Origin: Candidatus Neomicrothrix sp. UBA4542
GTDB lineage: Bacteria; Actinomycetota; Acidimicrobiia; Acidimicrobiales; Poriferisodalaceae
Length of the DNA stretch: 12,688 nt
Assembly: GCA_002388005.1 (NCBI GenBank)
Contig: DGLO01000129.1
Location: 1-12,688, forward strand
Reading direction: 5' to 3'
The notes beneath the pieces were generated by a model, which searched no databases, had not been told where the DNA came from, and worked only from the letters and a program-made list of their open reading frames with translations. A program made the position numbers and the translations under genes. Shown here one piece after another: positions 6,930 through 12,688 of this stretch (position 1 is the stretch's first letter; each line of letters begins with the position of its first letter).

Positions 6930-9350
6930 ATGTTGTCACCGTATCGAGTACTCGATCTCACTGATGAACGAGGCCAGTTGGCCGGTGCCACTCTGGCGGA
7001 CCTCGGAGCAGAGGTCATTTTGGTAGAGCCTCCGGATGGTTCACGTGCGCGTCAACTCCCGCCGTTTGTCACAGGTCGGGAGGGCGATCCTGAAGCGTCT
7101 TTATGGTTTTGGTCATACAACCGCGGAAAACGAAGTATCTCCTTGGATCTCGACGATCCGATAGATCACGGAAACTTTCTTGAGTTGGTGGCCGGTGCCG
7201 ACATTGTGCTCGAATCGGATCGCCCAGGAGCTATGGCTGAGCGGGGGCTCGGCTACGACGTGCTATCGGCGGTGAATCCCGGAATTGTGATGACGTCAAT
7301 TTCTCCGTTTGGTGGGAGCGGACCCAAGGCCGACTGGGTGGCGACCGATCTCACGGTGGCTGCGGCGGCGATGGTGTCGAAGATGACGGGCGACGAAGAC
7401 CGCGCACCGCTACGGGTGCCACTGCCGCAGGCATTTCTTCATGCTTCAGCTGAGGCCGCTGGAGCGACCCTTATTGCGCTGCATGAACGCAACCGCTCAG
7501 GTAGGGGACAACATGTTGACGTCAGCGCTCAGCAGTCCTTTATGCAAGCCACGCAATCAATGGTCCTGTGTCACCTATACAACTCACCCGAGACGACTCG
7601 GATGAGCGGCGGCGCCGCGGTAGGTCCATTTCGGATTCGACTCCGGTCTCCCGCCGCCGACGGCTTCGTTTCGGCGACAATCCTGTTTGGTGAAGCGATT
7701 GCCCCGTTCAGCGCCCGACTTTTTGATTGGATTCATGAAGCCGGCATGTGTGATGACAGCGATCTCGAGATTGATTGGGTCAATTTTGTTGAAGGGGTGA
7801 CGACTGGTCGAATTGGGTTAGGGGAGTACGACCGCATTCAAGATGTCGCTGCCGAATTTTCGGCCACAAAGACTAAGGCCGAGTTGCTCGCGACAGCACT
7901 GGAGAGGCGTCTATTGGTCGTTCCGATCTGCAATGTCCAAGAGGTTTCAGAGCTAGATCAGTACGCGGAGCGTGATTTCTGGCGTCAAATCGAGTGCCCA
8001 AACGTCGGCAACGTCCAGTTTCCTGGTCCCATGGCAAAGTTTTCTGTCACTCCACTTGACGTATCGTTGCCGCCGCCCACTGTCGGCCAACACAACGCCG
8101 AAATCGAGCCGCGTGTTGTCACAAATGTGGCGGTCGCTTCAGAGGCTCCTGTCGCGCCCCTTTCTGATGTCAAGATTCTCGACCTGATGTGGGTTATGGC
8201 CGGTCCGGCGGCAACCCGAGTATTCGCAGATTGGGGGGCGACGGTGGTACGTGTCGAGTCCTCACACAAGATTGAGGGCGCCCGCACATTCCAACCTTTA
8301 CTCAACGACGAGGGGGGCGCAGAAAACAGCGGCCTCTTCCAGAACCTCAATGCGGGCAAACTCGGCCTTACCGTCGCGATGGACAACCCTCAAGCGAGAG
8401 ATCTGATCCTCGATCTTGTCCGTTGGGCGGACGTCGTATGTGAGTCATTCTCACCTAAAGCCATGGCCGGGTGGAACCTCACGTATGAGGACCTCAGGGC
8501 AGTGAAGCCTGACATCATCATGACAAGCAGTTGTTTGTTCGGACAAGACGGTCCGATGTCCGAGCTAGCTGGTTTCGGAACTATGGGCGCCTCAATGTCA
8601 GGTTTCTACGAAATGACGGGCTGGCCGGATCGCGATCCTGCGGGAGTAATGGGGGCCTACACCGACTATGTATCCCCTCGCTATCTCGAGATAGCGATCC
8701 TTGCCGCCCTTGATCATCGGCGTCGAACCGGTGAGGGCCAGTACATCGATCTTTCTCAAGCGGAGTCGTCAATGAATTTTCTTACCCCGCATTTGCTTGA
8801 TTGGACAGTGAATGGACAGCTAGCTCCCAAGATTGGGAACGCTGACCCATCAATGGCGCCGCACGGCGTCCACTCGTGTTCGGGAGATGATGAGTGGGTT
8901 GCTGTTGCATGCGAAAACGATGAGCAGTGGCGCAGTTTGTGCGACTTGTTGGATTTTTCTGCAGATTGGCGCGGAGCCGACGTTGCTCACCGCCAGATCC
9001 TTGAAGAGGAGATTGAAGCTGCTATTGGGGCTTGGACATCCACCCTCGGAGGATCGGAGGTGCATTCGAGGTTGCAGGCCATCGGAGTGCCCGCCCATGT
9101 TGTTCAGGACTCGATCGTGATAGCTGAGGACCCGCAGCTACGACACCGCAATCACTTCCGGGAAGCGTCCCATGACGAGCATGGTTCCATGTGGGTGGAA
9201 GGAACCCGGTTCTGCATGTCTCGTAGCGCCGATACGGTCAGTTCCGCCGCGCCTACGCTCGGCCAGCATACGTTTGAGGTCCTCGAGCAGGTCCTTGGCT
9301 ACGACGCGGACCATATTGCGGAACTCGCGGTGGCAGGAGTCCTCGAGTGA
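6930..9350 (+). CDS. tandem-domain family III (CaiB/BaiF-type) CoA-transferase
   Basis: 806 residues from ATG 6930, with AGAGGGAAG at 6914-6922 as ribosome-binding site; the two TTG codons at 6906 and 6909 lie upstream of this SD and are not chosen. Family III enzymes move CoA between organic acids and are normally about 400 residues. Here two complete copies are fused. Domain 1 (about 1-395) opens with YRVLDLTDERGQLAGATLADLGAEVI; domain 2 (about 411-806) opens with VKILDLMWVMAGPAATRVFADWGATVV. Each has its GRGQ/GEGQ segment (191-194; 601-604). At the catalytic Asp position (VDVSMQDA in formyl-CoA transferase) domain 1 has Q202 and domain 2 has E612. Domain 1 may therefore be a structural or regulatory half, with domain 2 possibly using Glu. 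It probably belongs with the hydratase and decarboxylase genes upstream, on the same strand. Confidence 0.9.
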   Translation: MLSPYRVLDLTDERGQLAGATLADLGAEVILVEPPDGSRARQLPPFVTGREGDPEASLWFWSYNRGKRSISLDLDDPIDHGNFLELVAGADIVLESDRPGAMAERGLGYDVLSAVNPGIVMTSISPFGGSGPKADWVATDLTVAAAAMVSKMTGDEDRAPLRVPLPQAFLHASAEAAGATLIALHERNRSGRGQHVDVSAQQSFMQATQSMVLCHLYNSPETTRMSGGAAVGPFRIRLRSPAADGFVSATILFGEAIAPFSARLFDWIHEAGMCDDSDLEIDWVNFVEGVTTGRIGLGEYDRIQDVAAEFSATKTKAELLATALERRLLVVPICNVQEVSELDQYAERDFWRQIECPNVGNVQFPGPMAKFSVTPLDVSLPPPTVGQHNAEIEPRVVTNVAVASEAPVAPLSDVKILDLMWVMAGPAATRVFADWGATVVRVESSHKIEGARTFQPLLNDEGGAENSGLFQNLNAGKLGLTVAMDNPQARDLILDLVRWADVVCESFSPKAMAGWNLTYEDLRAVKPDIIMTSSCLFGQDGPMSELAGFGTMGASMSGFYEMTGWPDRDPAGVMGAYTDYVSPRYLEIAILAALDHRRRTGEGQYIDLSQAESSMNFLTPHLLDWTVNGQLAPKIGNADPSMAPHGVHSCSGDDEWVAVACENDEQWRSLCDLLDFSADWRGADVAHRQILEEEIEAAIGAWTSTLGGSEVHSRLQAIGVPAHVVQDSIVIAEDPQLRHRNHFREASHDEHGSMWVEGTRFCMSRSADTVSSAAPTLGQHTFEVLEQVLGYDADHIAELAVAGVLE

Positions 9351-9415
9351 ACTGAGTTATTAGGCCACTCTCTGGTCATCCGCTACTTAACGTTCGTTTA
9401 GTGAGAGAATTGGGT

Positions 9416-9577
9416 ATGAGTTGGAACGAAAACCCAGAGAACCCGCCCGAAGAGCAGTCAATACAAGAAGATCCTGAAGAGTACGAGCTGCATGGTCCCA
9501 GTGACGGCCTTGAGATTGGTGAACAGGCCGCCCCAGCGAACCCCTTTCAGCGTTTCCTTGCGCTCTTTCGGAAGTGA
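9416..9577 (+). CDS. small acidic protein, unknown function
   Basis: A 53-codon frame starting at ATG 9416, with GAGAGAA (9403-9409) as likely SD. The product is strongly acidic and Pro/Glu-rich for its first 40 residues (WNENPENPPEEQ, QEDPEEYEL) and ends in a short hydrophobic-basic tail, NPFQRFLALFRK. The tail could be an amphipathic helix that binds a membrane or a partner. I recognise no family. The codon pattern and biased composition look like a real protein, but at this length the call rests on the start context and the 65-base gap after the CoA-transferase. It could be the last gene of that operon or independent. Confidence 0.5.
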   Translation: MSWNENPENPPEEQSIQEDPEEYELHGPSDGLEIGEQAAPANPFQRFLALFRK

Positions 9578-9645
9578 TCTAACTGAAATTCTGAAAAGCC
9601 CAGGTTGAAGCCGCTGCTATGCCGCTGACTCCCTCGTCGGCGTCG

Positions 9646-9651
9646 TAAGAT
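9646..9651 (+). promoter_or_regulatory. -10 element TAAGAT for a leaderless start at 9658
   Basis: TAAGAT is followed by exactly six bases (TTGGGT) and then the GTG at 9658. No SD sequence is present. This is the same geometry as at 613, 1624, 10076 and 12050. A CTGACT at 9625-9630 is only a poor -35 candidate. Confidence 0.5.
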
Positions 9652-9657
9652 TTGGGT

Positions 9658-9855
9658 GTGGCACGAACAAAGAAGCCCAAATCAGCGAAGAAGCCAAAGC
9701 CATCCAAGATCTCGAAACTTCCCGACAACTTCAGAGAGGCGATCGAGGCCAAACAGGCAAAGGATTCCGGTTGGGAAAGCGGAAGAGCTTCGGGGCATAG
9801 AAACACCGGTTTCTCGGGACGCAGCCCCAAACGCACCGGCGGACGCGACAGATAA
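9658..9855 (+). CDS. small basic protein, possibly DUF5302-like
   Basis: 65 residues from GTG 9658, a start favoured by the leaderless promoter. An in-frame TTG at 9652 is the alternative. The N-terminus is Lys/Pro-rich (residues 5-20), followed by LPDNFREAIEAKQAK (21-35), a polar middle, and a basic Gly/Arg tail. The FREALxxK helix followed by His/Gly-rich and Arg-rich residues recalls the small actinobacterial DUF5302 proteins, but the usual ending FRRKSG is replaced, so the family call is tentative. The high positive charge suggests binding to nucleic acid or acidic partners. Note that the preceding small gene is equally acidic. A second frame at 9656-9898 covers the same bases but gives an unnatural composition. 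Confidence 0.55.
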   Translation: MARTKKPKSAKKPKPSKISKLPDNFREAIEAKQAKDSGWESGRASGHRNTGFSGRSPKRTGGRDR

Positions 9856-9873
9856 CTATCCGCCACCAGCGAA

Positions 9874-9915
9874 ACTTGCCACCGAAAACGGCAAGTGACC
9901 GCCCCGAGAGGGCGG
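9874..9915 (+). terminator. two tandem hairpins downstream of the small basic gene
   Basis: Hairpin one has stem ACTTGCC/GGCAAGT (9874-9880 with 9890-9896) and a 9-base loop. Hairpin two has stem CCGCCC/GGGCGG (9899-9904 with 9910-9915) and a 5-base loop. They begin 18 bases after the stop at 9855. There is no T-run after either, so classical Rho-independent termination is uncertain; actinobacterial terminators often lack it. An attenuator or 3'-end stabiliser is the alternative. Confidence 0.45.
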
Positions 9916-9931
9916 CTAAACAATAGCTGCC

Positions 9932-10066
9932 ATGTTTGCACAAAACGGTGAGATACCGCCCGTGGACGTGCCAGCATTCTCAGATCCGATTCATGCGGCG
10001 ACAGTCGCTCGCTTCCTCGCCAGAACGACATTTCCTAAAAGAATCGGTTCGGCGGAAGCGCACTAG
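9932..10066 (+). CDS. candidate small ORF, 44 residues, unknown
   Basis: ATG 9932 to TAG 10066. The product reads as a plausible protein, with a polar start (FAQNGEIPPVDVPAFSDP) and a likely helix from about residue 20 to 36 (HAATVARFLARTTFPKR). AACAAT at 9919-9924 stands seven bases before the ATG and could be a weak leaderless promoter; there is no SD. Its stop codon is also the first half of the TAGGGT -10 hexamer of the nitroreductase. It fills the gap between the hairpins and the nitroreductase. Chance is a real possibility at this size. Confidence 0.3.
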   Translation: MFAQNGEIPPVDVPAFSDPIHAATVARFLARTTFPKRIGSAEAH

Positions 10067-10069
10067 GGT
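10064..10069 (+). promoter_or_regulatory. -10 element TAGGGT for the nitroreductase, leaderless
   Basis: TAGGGT is followed by six bases (AACGGG) and then ATG 10076. No -35 motif is obvious at 16-18 bases upstream. The ACGGG just before the ATG is too close to serve as an SD. Confidence 0.5.
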
Positions 10070-10075
10070 AACGGG

Positions 10076-10519
10076 ATGACATTTGATGGAGAATACGGGC
10101 CGAGTACCTGGGATTGGGTAGCTGAACAAGCCGAAGAATACGAGAGCTCAAACGGTCAACAGGGCAGCACACTTCGGGATACAGGTTTACCGATAATTGT
10201 GATGACCACGATTGGGCACCGAACCGGGTTGGTCCGAAAAGTCCCATTAATGAGGGTCGAACATGATGGTCAATACGCCATTGTTGGGTCGAAGGGTGGA
10301 GCAAAAGACCATCCAGGCTGGTACCACAACCTGATGGCAAACCCGAACGTTCTGGTTCAAGATGGACCTGCACCCTTTGAGACAACTGTGCGCTTACTGA
10401 GTGGAGCCGAACGCGCCGAATGGTGGGAACGGTCAGTGGAAGCGTTCTCTCCGTACGCCGAGTATCAGGAAAAGACTGAGCGTGAAATTCCACTCTTCAT
10501 TACCGAACGCCCGGCTTGA
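10076..10519 (+). CDS. deazaflavin (F420H2)-dependent nitroreductase/quinone reductase, Ddn-like
   Basis: 147 residues, the normal length of the Ddn family (split β-barrel, about 150). Signature TIGHRTGLVRKVPLMR (45-60) is followed by GSKGGAKDHPGWYHNLMANPNV (71-92), which shapes the F420 site. The C-terminal PYAEYQEKTEREIPLF (126-141) carries the tyrosines that line the substrate pocket in Ddn (Y127 and Y130 here). The family uses reduced F420 to reduce quinones, nitroaromatics and other activated alkenes, and protects against oxidative stress. Its presence implies that the host makes or imports F420. The start has a leaderless promoter. It is followed after 36 bases by the zinc-ribbon gene. 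Confidence 0.9.
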   Translation: MTFDGEYGPSTWDWVAEQAEEYESSNGQQGSTLRDTGLPIIVMTTIGHRTGLVRKVPLMRVEHDGQYAIVGSKGGAKDHPGWYHNLMANPNVLVQDGPAPFETTVRLLSGAERAEWWERSVEAFSPYAEYQEKTEREIPLFITERPA

Positions 10520-10528
10520 TCTTGAGTT

Positions 10529-10554
10529 AGGGAACCAAGCGGAAAGGATTCCCT
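10529..10554 (+). promoter_or_regulatory. hairpin enclosing the ribosome-binding site of the zinc-ribbon gene
   Basis: AGGGAACC (10529-10536) can pair with GGATTCCCT (10546-10554) with one bulged A. The loop is 10537-10545. The SD GGAAAGG (10541-10547) lies in the loop and the base of the 3' arm, and the stem ends one base before the ATG at 10556. This could limit translation, or mark the 3' end of the nitroreductase message. Confidence 0.4.
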
Positions 10555-10555
10555 C

Positions 10556-10765
10556 ATGAAACAACAGTGGGTCTGTGGGAAGTGTGACAGTCAAGAAGCC
10601 GAAACCGGAACCATCCGTACTACTGGAGATGGGGCCTCACGGTACTTGAACATGCAAAACCAAAAGTTCGAGTACGTCAGTTGCGTCCAGTGTGGGTACA
10701 CCGACTTCTTCCGTTCTGCGGGCGGTGGTGGTTGGCGCAACGTTCTTGACGTCCTGACAAATTAA
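10556..10765 (+). CDS. small zinc-ribbon nucleic-acid-binding-type protein
   Basis: 69 residues. Two Cys knuckles, WVCGKC (C7, C10) and SCVQCGYTDFF (C43, C46), form one zinc ribbon; the spacing and the CGYTDFFR motif match the small predicted nucleic-acid-binding zinc-ribbon family (COG3478 / PF09855). The middle (12-40) is polar with the conserved F-x-x-V-S-C approach to knuckle two. The function of the family is unknown. The start at ATG 10556 has a good SD (GGAAAGG, spacing 8), although this lies in a hairpin. Likely co-transcribed with the nitroreductase. It is convergent with the monooxygenase, with only 31 bases between their stops. Confidence 0.85.
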   Translation: MKQQWVCGKCDSQEAETGTIRTTGDGASRYLNMQNQKFEYVSCVQCGYTDFFRSAGGGGWRNVLDVLTN

Positions 10766-10796
10766 CCAATTCAAATCGAGATCATCCCAGGGCGAA

Positions 10797-12050
10797 TCAA
10801 AACTGAATTGTCTTCGGTGAATTGTTGAGCGTTTCGACAGCAAAACCGGCGGCAGTCTTGTACCTAGCCATGTACTCCTCAATTTCGCTACGGGGGATGA
10901 CATCTTCAATATTGTCGAAGACGCCACCGCAGCGCTCCTCAACTATCCCCAGGATGCCGACGGGACCCGCACCACGATTCCTCAGCACAAGTTCATTCAG
11001 ATCCTGCAGCACTGAGCCCTCATACGATTTAAGAGCGGTGACGTTTGTCCCGTGCTCTTTCATCGCCGCTCCTAACATTCGAGCATCCACGATCGCTTGA
11101 CTAGCGCCGTTCGAGCCCACGGGATACATAACGTGGGCAGCGTCACCAATGAGTACGCAGCGATCATCGACCCAGCTATCTACCGGGTCCCGGTCGACCA
11201 TCGGATACTCGTAGACGGCCGACGCGCCGCGAATCAATTCGGGGACATCAAGCCAATCGAACGCCCAGTCTTCAAAGAAGGGAAGGAATTTTTCAACCGC
11301 TACTTGCCGATTCCAATCACTATCACCCCAATCCTCAGAGGTGTCGTACGTTATTTCTGCGATCCAGTTAATTGTCGCAAGGCCCGTCGTTGGATTCGGA
11401 CGAGTTATGGGATAACAAACAAATCTCTGCTCGAGCTTGCCCACCAACACGAACGATGCTCCTGTGCGAATCGGAACGGCTTCGGATGTCCCGCGCCACA
11501 TAACTGGACCCCCCCACACAGGAGGACCCTCATTCGGATACATCTGTTTTCGCGCGGCACTGTGCAATCCGTCTGCTCCGACGAGCACAGCGCCTTCAAC
11601 GATGTTTGTGTCACTTGCAAGGTTTTGAAACGACGCTCGGATGATGCCGTCACCGGAGCCATATCCCGTTAGCCGACTGCCGGTTACTACAGCCGAAGAC
11701 CCCAAACGCTTTACGACTTCTTCGTAGAGCAACATTTGAAGTCGGCCACGATGAATTGAATATTGGGGCCACAGGTACCCAGCGTCTCGGCCCCGCGGCT
11801 CAGCCCAAACGTCGTTGCCGTTGCGTCCCACAAGAGCCCACTCTTTGGCAGGGACCCCAATCTCCTCGAGTTGCCTTTCGAGTCCGAGGTCAAATAGCTC
11901 TCTGACCGCATTGGGTTGAAGATTGATGCCAACACCCAGAGGCTGCAACGGGTCTACCGATTCGTGGACTACCACTGGGATGTCCAACTCGTGACAGGTG
12001 AGCGCCATCGTCATTCCTGCGATGCCGCCGCCGGCCACAATCACCGTCAT
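10797..12050 (-). CDS. FAD-dependent monooxygenase, PhzS / salicylate-hydroxylase group
   Basis: 417 residues, class A flavoprotein hydroxylase. FAD sites are GGGIAG (7-12) with E30 ending strand 2, the DG motif GADGLHSAAR (158-167), and the GD motif LIGDAAHVMYPVGSNGASQAI (300-320). Several stretches resemble phenazine hydroxylase PhzS closely: GVGINLQPNAVREL (39-52), EPRGRDAGYLWPQYSIHRGRLQ (84-105), VMWRG (183-187) and YPMVDRDP (282-289). PhzS hydroxylates and decarboxylates 5-methylphenazine-1-carboxylate with NADH and O2; the substrate here is unknown and no phenazine core genes are present. The ATG at 12050 has the leaderless TAGTCT hexamer. It is divergent from the SAH hydrolase homologue. 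A role in hydroxylating an aromatic acid, or a methylated one, for the catabolic genes to the left is inference. Confidence 0.9.
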   Translation of the reverse strand: MTVIVAGGGIAGMTMALTCHELDIPVVVHESVDPLQPLGVGINLQPNAVRELFDLGLERQLEEIGVPAKEWALVGRNGNDVWAEPRGRDAGYLWPQYSIHRGRLQMLLYEEVVKRLGSSAVVTGSRLTGYGSGDGIIRASFQNLASDTNIVEGAVLVGADGLHSAARKQMYPNEGPPVWGGPVMWRGTSEAVPIRTGASFVLVGKLEQRFVCYPITRPNPTTGLATINWIAEITYDTSEDWGDSDWNRQVAVEKFLPFFEDWAFDWLDVPELIRGASAVYEYPMVDRDPVDSWVDDRCVLIGDAAHVMYPVGSNGASQAIVDARMLGAAMKEHGTNVTALKSYEGSVLQDLNELVLRNRGAGPVGILGIVEERCGGVFDNIEDVIPRSEIEEYMARYKTAAGFAVETLNNSPKTIQF

Positions 12051-12056
12051 GGCAGA

Positions 12057-12062
12057 AGACTA
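12057..12062 (-). promoter_or_regulatory. -10 element TAGTCT for the FAD monooxygenase, leaderless
   Basis: Minus-strand TAGTCT, six bases (TCTGCC), then the ATG at 12050. The whole divergent gap to the SAH hydrolase start is 38 bases, so the two promoters must overlap in their upstream parts. Confidence 0.5.
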
Positions 12063-12076
12063 GGGCCAGTACGTGT

Positions 12077-12082
12077 AACACT
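12077..12082 (+). promoter_or_regulatory. possible -10 element AACACT for the SAH hydrolase homologue
   Basis: AACACT is followed by six bases (CCTGAC) and GTG 12089. It keeps A2 and T6 but lacks the first T, so it is weaker. No SD sequence is seen before this GTG. Confidence 0.3.
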
Positions 12083-12088
12083 CCTGAC

Positions 12089-12688
12089 GTGTCTGTAGTA
12101 AATCGATCTCGAATACTTGACCTAGACCTTGCACCTGAGGGCCATCGTTCAATCGAATGGGCGCGCCGCCATTCACCGTTGGTCGACGAATTCCTTAGAG
12201 AGCGACTCAAAGACGGTGCTTTAGTCGGACGCCGGGTGGCAGTGGTTGTCCACCTGGAAGCGAAAACGGCGCTGCTAGCGACAGTGTTAGCTGACGCCGG
12301 TGCGCACGTAGTAGCCGCTGGTTCAAACCCCCATTCGACCCGGGATGAAATCGCTGCGGCCCTTGTCGAGCGGGGTGTAGAAGTTCACTCGACGCGTGAC
12401 AGCGGCTACGACGCTTGGGAAAAGGACCTCCTTGCGGTCGCTGATACGGACCCGGAGTTCATTATTGACGATGGTGCCGAACTCACCATTCGGATGGCAA
12501 GGCAGCGACCTTCAAAGTTTGAAGCGCTAAAAGGCGTGACCGAGCAAACAACTACGGGAGTAGCGCGTCTAGTGGAGTTGGCGAATCGGGGACGGCTGCC
12601 GTTCCCGGTTCTTGCCGGTAACGACGCCGCCTGTAAACACCTCTTTGACAATCGATACGGCACTGGTCAAAGCACGGTTCAGGCCATC
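12089..12688 (+). CDS. ahcY: S-adenosylhomocysteine hydrolase family protein, N-terminal part (HxExK type)
   Basis: 200 codons from GTG 12089, open at the right edge. The family splits S-adenosyl- or S-inosyl-homocysteine into homocysteine and nucleoside with bound NAD+, clearing the by-product of methylation. Family segments are IEWA (22-25), AVVVHLEAKTALL (51-63), GSNPHSTRDEIAAAL (78-92), FIIDDG (124-129), TEQTTTG (151-157) and GNDAACKHLFDNRYGTGQS (177-195). Catalytic Asp128, Lys183, Asp187 and Asn188 are present. The substrate motif is H55-x-E57-x-K59, not HxTxE. The residue equivalent to human Glu156 is Gln153, and the usual DDGGD reads DDGAE. It may therefore prefer inosine substrates, or be a divergent paralogue. 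The NAD domain lies beyond the window. Confidence 0.88.
   Translation, partial: MSVVNRSRILDLDLAPEGHRSIEWARRHSPLVDEFLRERLKDGALVGRRVAVVVHLEAKTALLATVLADAGAHVVAAGSNPHSTRDEIAAALVERGVEVHSTRDSGYDAWEKDLLAVADTDPEFIIDDGAELTIRMARQRPSKFEALKGVTEQTTTGVARLVELANRGRLPFPVLAGNDAACKHLFDNRYGTGQSTVQAI

Noticed and set aside
9656..9898. 80-codon frame overlapping the small basic gene
   Set aside because: Its composition is Arg/Ser/Pro-rich as expected from a frameshifted reading of a Lys-rich gene, and the GTG 9658 frame has the promoter geometry.
9579..10031. 150-codon minus-strand frame across the small-gene region
   Set aside because: No domain, no start signal, runs through both hairpins and is antisense to frames with better support.
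10035..10493. 152-codon minus-strand frame opposite the nitroreductase
   Set aside because: It is antisense to an unmistakable Ddn-like gene and has no family features.
11097..11672. 191-codon plus-strand frame opposite the FAD monooxygenase
   Set aside because: The minus-strand gene has all FAD motifs; this frame has none and no SD.
1..12688. CRISPR array, tRNA/rRNA, transposase, phage or toxin-antitoxin system
   Set aside because: I found no regularly spaced repeats, no cloverleaf-like sequence, no terminal inverted repeats or transposase motifs, and no known toxin or antitoxin family. The acidic/basic small pair lacks family support for a toxin-antitoxin call.

Overview
The window reads as bacterial chromosome from a moderate-GC actinobacterium-like lineage. 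An uncultured Acidimicrobiia-type organism is my guess; the class is inference. Three things point that way: a probable F420H2-dependent (Ddn-type) nitroreductase, an Rv2258c-like methyltransferase, and a run of genes with no Shine-Dalgarno sequence that carry a TANNNT hexamer exactly six bases before the start codon, which is typical of leaderless actinobacterial transcription. There are no rRNA, tRNA, CRISPR, IS or phage signals, and no gene-free stretch longer than 300 bases.

Left part (1-2840). On the minus strand a membrane fatty-acid desaturase (623-1624) is followed by the start of a MetE-like methionine synthase (1-613, cut by the window edge). Divergent from them run a ThrH-type HAD phosphatase/phosphotransferase (1695-2300) and a single-domain VOC (glyoxalase/extradiol-dioxygenase fold) protein (2319-2840).

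Middle part (2857-9350). A minus-strand pair, a DHA2-type MFS transporter (3940-5451) and a SAM methyltransferase (2857-3927), diverges from a plus-strand set: an enoyl-CoA hydratase (5465-6220), translationally coupled to a carboxymuconolactone-decarboxylase-like protein (6220-6786), then a double-length family III CoA-transferase (6930-9350). Together with the VOC protein and the flavin monooxygenase further right, this looks like a catabolic or detoxifying module for an organic acid processed as a CoA thioester, with export and O-/C-methylation capacity. The substrate cannot be read from the sequence.

Right part (9416-12688). Two or three very small genes (9416-9577, 9658-9855, possibly 9932-10066) with tandem hairpins among them precede a Ddn-like nitroreductase (10076-10519) and a small zinc-ribbon protein (10556-10765) whose ribosome-binding site lies in a hairpin. 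A PhzS-like FAD monooxygenase (10797-12050, minus) diverges by 38 bases from an S-adenosylhomocysteine hydrolase homologue (12089 to the edge) that carries an HxExK motif instead of HxTxE and a Glu-to-Gln change in the active-site TTTG segment.

The most noteworthy observations are the repeated leaderless-promoter geometry (in two cases a stop codon of the upstream reading frame forms part of the -10 hexamer), the fused CoA-transferase with non-Asp residues at both catalytic positions, and the altered substrate-site motif of the SAH hydrolase homologue.
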